Below the pieces are notes generated by a model that was not told where the DNA came from, did no database searches, and saw only the letters and a program-made list of their open reading frames with translations. Source: Alphaproteobacteria bacterium (GTDB taxonomy: Bacteria > Pseudomonadota > Alphaproteobacteria > Micavibrionales > Micavibrionaceae). From it: a stretch of DNA of 64,000 bases. Each line of letters starts with the position of its first letter. Position 1 is the stretch's first letter. Below are positions 57,482-64,000 of this stretch, one piece after another. The stretch spans positions 62,001-126,000 of the forward strand of contig JAUIIA010000002.1 of NCBI GenBank assembly GCA_030432025.1. Direction: 5' to 3'. A program made the translations under genes and the position numbers.

Positions 57482-58762
57482 GTGAAGCGTGAAGACACCA
57501 TCAAATGGCTCTTTGTGGATCTCAACAGCTATTTTGCATCCGTAGAGCAAAACGAAAACCCGTCCTTACGCGGTAAACCTGTCGCCGTTGTGCCTATGCC
57601 GACAGAGCACACATGCGCTATCGCCGCGTCTTATGAGGCCAAGGCTTACGGTGTAAAAACGGGCACAATCATCCGCGATGCCCGTAACATGTGCCCGAAC
57701 CTGATTTGTGTACCCGCGCGGCACGACGTCTATGTCCGTTACCACAACCGTATTCTGGAAGAATTCATCAAACACGCCCCTATTAACAAGGTCTGGTCGA
57801 TTGATGAATGGTCCTGCCGCATCCCGCCCGGCAAACGAACAGTCGAAGACATCATGCAAATGTCCATGAAGATCAAGCAAGGCATCTGGGACAATATCGG
57901 CCCGTCAATCAATTGCTCCATCGGCGCGGCACCGAACTCTCTACTCGCCAAAATCGCGGGCGACATGCAAAAACCTGACGGACTAACCATCCTGCGCCCG
58001 CAAGACCTACCAGGCCGCCTACTCGACCTCAAACTTACTGACCTGCCCGGCATCGGCGTTAACATGGAACGCCGCCTGAACCGCGCCCGTATTTTCACGG
58101 TGGAGGATTTCTGGAACACATCTCCTAAACATGCCCGCCGCATCTGGGGCAGCGTACAGGGCGAGCGCTTCTGGTACTGGCTGCACGGCTACGATTTCAA
58201 GCAACCCGAAACGCAGCGTAACGTGATGATCGGCCACTCCCGTGTCCTCGACCCGAACCTGCGCTCTCCTGATAAAGCACGGTTGATGGCCCGCCGACTA
58301 TTAACCAAAGCTACATACCGCTTACGTCGCAAGGAATATTACGCCACCACCCTTTCTCTAGGCGTGCGCACGACAACGGGCGAACGCTGGCGGCGGGAAA
58401 TCCACCTTGCAACACCGGCGCAAGACCCTTTCACATTCATGCAGCATCTGGAAACACTCTGGATCGACATGATGGGCGAAATGAGTGGCTACACAGCGCC
58501 GACATTCAAAAAAGTTTCAACCATCCTGAGCGGACTAAAGCATAAACATGAAATTACGGGTGACCTGCTGGACGAACGTTTTCAGGAAAACATGGAAAGC
58601 CTGAAAAAACGCGAAGCCCTTGCCGACGCACTCGATGCATTACAAAACAAATATCAAAAGGAAACCGTCTATGTCGGCACGACACCGAAAACAATATCCG
58701 GCTATGTCGGTACGAAAATCGCCTTCTCCCGCGTACCGGAAGAAGAAGAATTCTGGAATTAA
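57482..58762 (+). CDS. Y-family translesion DNA polymerase
   Basis: 426 residues from a GTG start. It copies past DNA damage. The two catalytic centres are intact: FVDLNSYFASVEQ and SIDEWSC, with metal-binding Asp and the Asp-Glu pair. The helix-hairpin-helix LTDLPGIGVNMERRL follows, as in DinB/UmuC. The C-terminal portion lacks a recognisable beta-clamp motif that I can point to with confidence. It is closer to DinB/UmuC-type than to ImuB because both catalytic centres are present. A LexA box precedes it, so it should be DNA-damage induced. Confidence 0.9.
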   Translation: MKREDTIKWLFVDLNSYFASVEQNENPSLRGKPVAVVPMPTEHTCAIAASYEAKAYGVKTGTIIRDARNMCPNLICVPARHDVYVRYHNRILEEFIKHAPINKVWSIDEWSCRIPPGKRTVEDIMQMSMKIKQGIWDNIGPSINCSIGAAPNSLLAKIAGDMQKPDGLTILRPQDLPGRLLDLKLTDLPGIGVNMERRLNRARIFTVEDFWNTSPKHARRIWGSVQGERFWYWLHGYDFKQPETQRNVMIGHSRVLDPNLRSPDKARLMARRLLTKATYRLRRKEYYATTLSLGVRTTTGERWRREIHLATPAQDPFTFMQHLETLWIDMMGEMSGYTAPTFKKVSTILSGLKHKHEITGDLLDERFQENMESLKKREALADALDALQNKYQKETVYVGTTPKTISGYVGTKIAFSRVPEEEEFWN

Positions 58763-59538
58763 TTACCGGAAACGACGCGATCATTTAGAGGCTGGATCGG
58801 CCGCGCATTCACAGGGAACAACGCTTGAAACGCTTTAAGCTGCGTCTCGGACAACTCAACCGTATCCTTCATCACGAACCACTCAACACCTTCCGTACAT
58901 GGTGGCGTTGTCAGCGAACCTGTGTAGTGATAATGTGACAGGCTTTGCGGCATCAACGCACCAGCGTTGATTTTCACCGTACCGACCTCTTTGGTCTCAC
59001 CGGCTGTAATCGGTGCATTCTGCCAGATACCTTCGATAACAGGATTATGCGCACCCAACTTCAACATCACGGATACAATACCTACGGAACCGCTTTCGGT
59101 CTGATGCACAAACTGCGCTTCCATCGGGTATGGCGCGCCATCGAGGTAATGCTCACTCGGTGTATGGAATGTCAGCTTCAACAGATTGTATTGCTGACCG
59201 TTATTCGTGAAATAACTGCCCTCGTCGAAGTTCACTTCAACCGTCTTGCCGTTATTGTAAACAGACAGACCGGAATCCACGTATCCAGGCTCGAGCGCAG
59301 GCATGTTCGTTTCCTGCAGATATTCGGAAATGTTAATCGGAGACTGCGACTGACCACTCACGCATGTGTCGTAAGACGAATTCAATGTGCCCCAATATGC
59401 TGCAGCCGTCGTGCCCGTATACCCCCACGCCGCTGACGGTGCGGTTTCAGCCAAACTTACTGCGTCTTCGTCTTGCGCAAGCGCCTGTGAACTGAAACCA
59501 AGAACCAAAGCCGTGCTGACGAGCAAAAATCTTTTCAT
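58759..59538 (-). CDS. Alpha-carbonic anhydrase homologue missing two zinc ligands
   Basis: 259 residues from ATG 59538, with a signal peptide ending ALA before Gln (about residue 21). The alpha-CA fold is clear: SQSPINISEYL, PSEHYLDGAPYPMEAQFVH, LSHYHYTGSLTTPPCTEGVEWFV (part shown). In active enzymes the three zinc ligands lie in FHFHxPSE and MEAHFVH. Here they read LTFHTPSE and MEAQFVH, so the first His is Thr and the third is Gln; only one His remains. CO2 hydration is therefore unlikely. It is like the eukaryotic CA-related proteins. The 3' end overlaps the polymerase gene by 4 bp, convergently. Confidence 0.88.
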   Translation of the reverse strand: MKRFLLVSTALVLGFSSQALAQDEDAVSLAETAPSAAWGYTGTTAAAYWGTLNSSYDTCVSGQSQSPINISEYLQETNMPALEPGYVDSGLSVYNNGKTVEVNFDEGSYFTNNGQQYNLLKLTFHTPSEHYLDGAPYPMEAQFVHQTESGSVGIVSVMLKLGAHNPVIEGIWQNAPITAGETKEVGTVKINAGALMPQSLSHYHYTGSLTTPPCTEGVEWFVMKDTVELSETQLKAFQALFPVNARPIQPLNDRVVSGN

Positions 59539-59671
59539 AGTAATCCCCGAATGTATGTGTAACTGGCAATGAGTGTACTCGCAGCACACTTAAAATAAAA
59601 GGGGCCAGCGATTTTTTTATGCTCATGTTTTGTTTGCGAAATTTCGGGGGATTTGATACATCCTTGCCACA

Positions 59672-61093
59672 ATGAAAAACAACGTCATTCACATAGTGGG
59701 CGCAGGCCTCGCCGGATCGGAAGCCGCATGGCAAGCCGCCAATATGGGCGCGAAAGTGATCTTGCACGAAATGCGCCCCGAAGTTGGCACCCCCGCCCAC
59801 TCCACGGGCAATGCGGCGGAGCTGGTTTGCTCCAACTCCTTCCGCTCGGATGATGCGGAATATAACGCGGTTGGCTTGCTGCATGCCGAGATGCGCGCCA
59901 TGGAATCCCTGATCATGCTGGAGGGCGACAAAGCCGCCGTCCCCGCGGGTGGTGCACTCGCCGTTGACCGCGACCGCTTCTCCGAAGGCGTTACCCAAGC
60001 CCTGATCGACCACCCCAATGTTACGATCGAAACAGGTGAGGTTGCGGGCATCCCCCCCGCCGAGTGGAGTAACGTGATTATCGCCACAGGGCCACTGACC
60101 AGCGATGCGCTCGCCAAGGACATAGCCGAGCTAACGGGCGAAGGCGAACTGGCATTCTTCGATGCCATCGCGCCGATCGTCCATACAGACAGCATCGACA
60201 TGAACATCGCATGGTTCCAATCCCGCTACGACAAGCCCGGCCCCGCGGGCAGCGGTAAAGACTACATCAACTGCCCGATGACGAAGGAGCAGTACGAGAC
60301 CTTCATCAACGAATTGCTGAACGCCGAATACGGCCTGTTCAAGGAATGGGAACTCCCCTCTGGCTCCAAATCCCTCGCGGAACAGGAAGAAGACACGCCT
60401 TATTTTGACGGCTGCATGCCGATAGAGGTCATGGCCTCCCGCGGACCGGAGACATTGCGCTTCGGCCCCATGAAGCCTGTCGGCCTGACCAATCCGAACG
60501 CGGAAGAACAACCCTACGCCGTTGTGCAACTCCGCCAAGACAACGCACTCGGCACGCTATACAACATCGTCGGCTTCCAAACCAAAATGAAATGGGGCGA
60601 ACAAACCCGCGTCTTCCGTATGATACCGGGTCTGGAGAATGCGGAATTCGCCCGCCTCGGCGGACTGCACCGCAACACCTTCATCAATTCACCGAAATTG
60701 CTGGACGGGCAGCTTCGCCTGAAAGCCGATCCCCGCCTCAGATTTGCGGGTCAGATCACGGGCTGCGAAGGCTATGTCGAAAGCGCGTCCGTCGGTTTAA
60801 TCGCGGGTCGCATGGCCGCCAGCCAAGCTCTGGGCCTAGACTTCGAACTCCCGCCCGTCACAACCGCACATGGCGCATTGATCAACCACATCACGGGCGG
60901 CGCAGAGAGCGAAACCTTCCAACCAATGAATGTAAATTTCGGCCTCTTCCCCCCACCCGAAAATCCATTTCAGGTCATGCCGAACGGCAAACGTAAAAAG
61001 CTCAAAGGCAAAGACCGCAAGAAATGCTACACCGCCCGCGCGATGCAGGACCTCAATAACTGGCTATCTGGAAACAAGGAAAAAGCAGCTTAA
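59672..61093 (+). CDS. trmFO: Folate/FAD-dependent tRNA (uracil-54) methyltransferase TrmFO
   Basis: 473 residues. It methylates U54 of tRNAs to ribothymidine with methylenetetrahydrofolate. FAD motif [19 protein letters not shown] (in part: [11 protein letters not shown]), the [19 protein letters not shown] segment (in part) with its catalytic cysteine, and [19 protein letters not shown] ending. Length is standard. Its last 77 bases are repeated at 61904-61980. It is divergent from the carbonic anhydrase homologue. Confidence 0.96.
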   Translation: MKNNVIHIVGAGLAGSEAAWQAANMGAKVILHEMRPEVGTPAHSTGNAAELVCSNSFRSDDAEYNAVGLLHAEMRAMESLIMLEGDKAAVPAGGALAVDRDRFSEGVTQALIDHPNVTIETGEVAGIPPAEWSNVIIATGPLTSDALAKDIAELTGEGELAFFDAIAPIVHTDSIDMNIAWFQSRYDKPGPAGSGKDYINCPMTKEQYETFINELLNAEYGLFKEWELPSGSKSLAEQEEDTPYFDGCMPIEVMASRGPETLRFGPMKPVGLTNPNAEEQPYAVVQLRQDNALGTLYNIVGFQTKMKWGEQTRVFRMIPGLENAEFARLGGLHRNTFINSPKLLDGQLRLKADPRLRFAGQITGCEGYVESASVGLIAGRMAASQALGLDFELPPVTTAHGALINHITGGAESETFQPMNVNFGLFPPPENPFQVMPNGKRKKLKGKDRKKCYTARAMQDLNNWLSGNKEKAA

Positions 61094-61172
61094 GCCCTTT
61101 CTTTTCTTAGGAAAAGCCACCACCCTGAGGTCGGCTTGTCCAACCCCTCACCTTTTAGTAAGCTGATCCGTG

Positions 61173-61868
61173 ATGGAAAGATCCCGACACATATTTCACA
61201 GCACTATCGTATTGCTCTTGCTGCTTGTTTTAACAGCCTGCAAACAAGAGCCGCCTGCAGCGTGCGCAGAGATAGGGAGCACCTGCCCCGACGGTTCTTT
61301 TTATATGGGAACAGGCTTGGAAGGCCAAAACATCTTTACCCATAAGGACCATATCGAAAGCTTTTATCGCTTCTTCTCGGAAAACTTTCAGCCCAAGTAC
61401 AAAGATACTTACCTTTCCTCAAAGCAAGGCTGTTATGAATTAGGAGACACAAAAGCCTGCAACTCAGGACAAGATAACACCGAGCTTCTGGCCGAACTAA
61501 GTGACATTGAACAAGATAAGGTGCACTTGGCTGCTCTCGCCTGTTTTTGCCTGGGTGAGGAGCACGAAAACGCTCCGAATAAAAAGGTGCCCGACATATG
61601 CGCGGGTGATCTTGCCAAGACCAATACCCTCGATGGTCACGGTCATGATGACTGGTATTTGCCTTCAATCAAAGAACTGCAATACCTGTACAATGAAGTA
61701 TCTACTCGCAAAGAAACGCCGGTAGCAAAGTCATTTAGTAACAATCACTATTTGAGCTCGTCTGTAATTTCAGGCCGCAGGGTATGGGCAATATATTTTG
61801 GAAGTGATGAGTTAAAGAAATACGACAACCACTCATCCAATAATGTCCGTTGCCTGCGCAGCAATTAG
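61173..61868 (+). CDS. DUF1566 (Lcl C-terminal) lipoprotein
   Basis: 231 residues from ATG 61173, or a GTG one codon earlier. Signal sequence with lipobox LVLTAC. Cysteine-rich: CKQEPPAAC, CPDG, CYELGDTKAC, CFC, ICAG, RCLRS. The last half has the DUF1566 pattern HDDWYLPSIKELQYLYN followed by YLSSSV and WAIYF. DUF1566 proteins are surface or secreted, with no general function known. It lies inside an 887-bp segment between trmFO and a second copy of trmFO's tail, so it may be a late arrival. Confidence 0.82.
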   Translation: MERSRHIFHSTIVLLLLLVLTACKQEPPAACAEIGSTCPDGSFYMGTGLEGQNIFTHKDHIESFYRFFSENFQPKYKDTYLSSKQGCYELGDTKACNSGQDNTELLAELSDIEQDKVHLAALACFCLGEEHENAPNKKVPDICAGDLAKTNTLDGHGHDDWYLPSIKELQYLYNEVSTRKETPVAKSFSNNHYLSSSVISGRRVWAIYFGSDELKKYDNHSSNNVRCLRSN

Positions 61869-61903
61869 CGTGATTTAATTCGCAGTCCTCATATGAAACG
61901 ATT

Positions 61904-61980
61904 GCAAGAAATTCTACACCACCCGCGCGATACAGGACCTCAATAACTGGCTATCTGGAAATCAGGAAAAAGCGGCTTAA
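61904..61980 (+). pseudogene. Duplicated 3' end of trmFO
   Basis: 77 bp matching 61017-61093 at 71 positions and still ending in TAA. Read in frame it gives [16 protein letters not shown] against [16 protein letters not shown] of trmFO. There is no start or rest of the gene. It looks like a scar of recombination or insertion between two trmFO ends, with 887 bp between the trmFO stop and the end of this copy. Confidence 0.9.
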
Positions 61981-61981
61981 A

Positions 61982-62467
61982 TCAGCCCTGATAATACTTA
62001 CACAATGTTTTCACATTGTAATTTATATGCGCTTCCCTCGGATTACTCTGCTTTTCTTCAGCCGTTTTTTCTATCAGCTCTTGTAGCTCTAAAGGTGCAT
62101 CTGCGAAATGAATTTGTAAGAACTTATCTCTGTATCTGAGAATTGCATTTCCAGTATAATTGCCAATACCCTGGTTGGTGTTTAGCGTAGGCAAGGCAAA
62201 AACTTTTCCATCCACGACTTCAGCGACATAAGCATATGTTCGCGTTGTAAAATACTGCAACTCTTCGTCCTCACCATCATTATCAATGTCCACAAAGAAC
62301 GATTTTTGATAATTCTCGATAGGTGACCCAACAAATAAATCATTGATGGTTTTGTCCTTATACATCTCCTGCATTTCACTGCAAACATCGCGGGAAACAT
62401 CAACCTTAGCTATTGCCTCTGCGTGTACTAGGAATAAAAAAAGAACTGTCAGGATAGATTTTTTCAT
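61982..62467 (-). CDS. Secreted protein of unknown function
   Basis: 161 residues with a signal peptide (about 1-20, ending AIA). The middle carries DIDNDGEDEELQYF, an Asp-rich turn like an FG-GAP or calcium-binding loop, then beta-rich sequence and two cysteines (VCSEM, LCKYY) that could pair. No family recognised. It stops 1 bp from the trmFO tail copy. Similar to the lipoprotein at 55681-56244 in its Asp-rich loop. Confidence 0.7.
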   Translation of the reverse strand: MKKSILTVLFLFLVHAEAIAKVDVSRDVCSEMQEMYKDKTINDLFVGSPIENYQKSFFVDIDNDGEDEELQYFTTRTYAYVAEVVDGKVFALPTLNTNQGIGNYTGNAILRYRDKFLQIHFADAPLELQELIEKTAEEKQSNPREAHINYNVKTLCKYYQG

Positions 62468-62504
62468 ACCGACCGTTATCGCACAAAGTCTGACTTCAAT
62501 CTAC

Positions 62505-63017
62505 TTAACCCGTCAAACTACCCTTCACATACGCAGCCGCCGCTGAGCTTGAATATTCAAATGAGCGGGAATAGCTCGCCTCCAGCAATCGGCTTTGCGA
62601 AATCTCGATATCGCCGTCCGTTGTCTCCAGCGTCACCGTCGTTTCCTGCAAAAAACTCAGCTCATAGCTCTCGGTAAAGGAAAAGCTTTCCTGCGCCGCA
62701 ATCGCGCCGATATCAACCCGCAGCGACCCGCGCTTCAGAAGCGGCGCTTCATTCTCATCAACGCCGTTGCGCCCCTGCACCAATGATGCAAGCCGCAGGG
62801 CAAATTCACGGTCCTCCCGCAATTTGCGTTGCGCATCTTCGGAAATATCGACGATATCGAAAACTCTGGAAAGCGGGTCATCGGGCACTTCACGCGTGCC
62901 GCCCGCATACGCACTGGCCGACAACGCGGCCGCGCTTTGCTGATGCTGAATTTCAACTGATTTTGTAACAGACACAGATGTTGTTTGCGCAATACTCGCG
63001 CTGATAATACCTGTCAT
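62505..63017 (-). CDS. Protein of unknown function
   Basis: 170 residues from ATG 63017, with GGGAGA before it; the frame continues upstream without good sequence. N-terminus rich in Ala, Ser, Thr and Val (MTGIISASIAQTTSVSVTKS), without a Sec signal. A charged helical middle (about 65-85) is followed by beta-rich, Ser/Glu-rich sequence at the end (LETTDGDIEISQSRLLEASY). No cysteine. I do not recognise the family. It is divergent from the alpha/beta hydrolase across 115 bp. Confidence 0.65.
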   Translation of the reverse strand: MTGIISASIAQTTSVSVTKSVEIQHQQSAAALSASAYAGGTREVPDDPLSRVFDIVDISEDAQRKLREDREFALRLASLVQGRNGVDENEAPLLKRGSLRVDIGAIAAQESFSFTESYELSFLQETTVTLETTDGDIEISQSRLLEASYSRSFEYSSSAAAAYVKGSLTG

Positions 63018-63132
63018 GGTTATCTCCCTTCTGGAGGTCCAAATCAAATAGAGGTAACAATACTTGTCCCTTCCATTATACACCGAAATTCGCTTAAATA
63101 CGAATATTGAAAACAACTGTATTCCCTGACTT

Positions 63133-63825
63133 ATGACTGAAATCGTCGTCCTCCTCCACGGTATCCTGCGCAGCCGTACCGACATGCTCTTGATTGAACG
63201 TGCCTTGAGAAAAGCAGATTATATTCCGATCAATATCCGCTACCCCTCTCGCACCATGCCATTGGAGGAACTGACCGATTTCGTCGCCGAGACGATTAAA
63301 AACCACGAGGATTACGACCCCGATCTGCCGATCAATTTCGTCACCCATTCCATGGGTGGCCTAATTACGCGTTATTACCTCGCAACACACAGACCGGATA
63401 ATCTCAACAGGGTCGTCATGCTCAGCCCGCCAAACACGGGCAGTGAATTTGCCGACTTTTTCGATGACCATAAAATGCTCGGCGAACCGTTCCGCAAAAT
63501 ATTTGGTCCCGCCGGCCCGCAACTGCGCACCGACCACGAACATATAACCGGCGACATCGATTACCCGCTTGGCATCATCGCGGGCAGCGCCTCCATCAAC
63601 CCCCTCGCCCCATGGGTACTGGAGGGGGAGCATGACGGCATCGTCCCCGTTGAGCGCACAAAGATCGATGGCATGGCCGACCATATCGTCATCTTCGCCA
63701 CCCATTCCTTCATGATGTTCAACCCGAAGGTGATCGCGCAAACAATCGAGTTTTTAGACAACGGCAAATTCAACCACCAAAAACCGGATCTGGAAATAGA
63801 CCCGGAAACGGCAACCCCCGAATAA
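63133..63825 (+). CDS. Alpha/beta hydrolase, lipase-like
   Basis: 230 residues, cytoplasmic (no signal). The nucleophile elbow THSMGG (Gly-x-Ser-x-Gly type with Thr first) holds the catalytic Ser. An oxyanion-hole LLHGILRS stretch and a PPNTGSEFADFF lid-like segment match the lipase/PGAP1-like esterases. The acid is probably the Asp in GEHDGIVPVE and the His is in ATHSFMM. It probably cleaves lipid or other acyl esters. A FecR-like gene follows 9 bp later. Confidence 0.85.
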   Translation: MTEIVVLLHGILRSRTDMLLIERALRKADYIPINIRYPSRTMPLEELTDFVAETIKNHEDYDPDLPINFVTHSMGGLITRYYLATHRPDNLNRVVMLSPPNTGSEFADFFDDHKMLGEPFRKIFGPAGPQLRTDHEHITGDIDYPLGIIAGSASINPLAPWVLEGEHDGIVPVERTKIDGMADHIVIFATHSFMMFNPKVIAQTIEFLDNGKFNHQKPDLEIDPETATPE

Positions 63826-63834
63826 GAGGCCAAA

Positions 63835-64000
63835 ATGAGAATACTCCCGCTCCTGACATTATTTGTTCTGTTCACCCCCACTCAAGTTCTCGCACAAGCC
63901 GAAACCCCGATCGGTGAATTTATCGAACTCGAAGGCAGCGCCTTCATTGTAACAGAGGAAGAAGAGACATCTGCCGAAGTCGGCGACCCTATATTCCTCA
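63835..64000 (+). CDS. Exported FecR-like protein (partial at right edge)
   Basis: The first 55 codons from ATG 63835 are seen; AAGAGG lies 9 bp before. A signal peptide ends VLA before Gln at about residue 20. After it, IGEFIELEGSAFIVTEEEE then AEVGDPIFL has the pattern of FecR domains, which begin with a strand, a short acidic stretch and VGDxIF. The rest is outside the window, so the family call is tentative. Likely cotranscribed with the hydrolase. Confidence 0.6.
   Translation, partial: MRILPLLTLFVLFTPTQVLAQAETPIGEFIELEGSAFIVTEEEETSAEVGDPIFL

Noticed and set aside
61094-61903. Transposon insertion as the cause of the trmFO tail duplication
   Set aside because: No transposase, no terminal inverted repeats, and the direct repeat of 77 bp is too long and too diverged for a target-site duplication.

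Overview
The window reads as a continuous chromosomal segment of an alphaproteobacterium of moderate GC content. Pointers are a MucR/Ros-type zinc-finger regulator, a phasin, an adjacent TIGR02186/TauE pair, the gene orders lgt-MidA-like-pgeF-prs-rplY-pth-ychF, murJ-trpS and mutS-glnD, a GTTC-N7-GTTC SOS operator of the alphaproteobacterial type, and TTAA-N7-TTAA sites of the CtrA type. DotI/IcmL-like and TcpQ-like envelope genes are scattered among core genes. A Micavibrio-like lineage would fit, but that is only an inference. There are no rRNA or tRNA genes, insertion sequences or CRISPR arrays that I can see.

Layout. 1-3.9 kb (minus): a secreted coiled-coil protein cut by the window edge, a TcpQ-domain protein, and prfB with its programmed +1 frameshift. 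3.9-9.9 kb: a DJ-1-like protein without its cysteine, an OmpA-type lipoprotein, trkH, hslO, an ABC-2 permease and recX. 9.9-15.7 kb: a PAS sensor kinase, a phasin, CsaA and an EnvZ/OmpR-like pair. 15.8-16.7 kb: ilvE. 16.8-24.76 kb: a self-contained transcription unit with its own promoter, an upstream CtrA-type site and a strong terminator. It encodes three unfamiliar proteins of 60, 471 and 2046 residues. This is the most unusual part of the window.

24.76-31.04 kb (minus): a housekeeping run for GTP-dependent ribosome function, peptidyl-tRNA recycling, ribosomal protein L25, PRPP synthesis, peptidoglycan-nucleoside clean-up, complex I assembly and lipoprotein lipidation. 31.2-39.4 kb: ubiK, a YbjN protein, proC, mucR, tsaB, a nitroreductase, a degenerate polysaccharide deacetylase, an Nfu scaffold, a universal stress protein, TIGR02186/TauE and a secreted unknown. 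39.5-51.4 kb: trpS-murJ, a TPR protein, ubiE, an acidic membrane-anchored protein, coaBC-dut and mutS-glnD.

51.4-64 kb: a receiver protein and an Hpt protein facing each other, a ferredoxin-NADP reductase, a DotI-like protein behind cysK, fdxA, a lipoprotein, tandem TerB-like genes divergent from a LexA-controlled Y-family polymerase, and a carbonic anhydrase homologue that has lost two zinc ligands. After these come trmFO, whose 3' end is duplicated 887 bp downstream around a lipoprotein gene, two unknowns, an alpha/beta hydrolase, and a FecR-like protein cut by the right edge.

How the parts work together: most genes are constitutive core functions. The distinctive themes are envelope and secreted proteins (OmpA-like lipoprotein, DotI and TcpQ homologues, the 16.9-24.7 kb operon), two-component signalling, and possible cell-cycle control suggested by CtrA- and DnaA-type sites. 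Four enzyme-family proteins have lost catalytic or metal-binding residues or sit in degenerate settings, which suggests structural or regulatory reuse of old folds.
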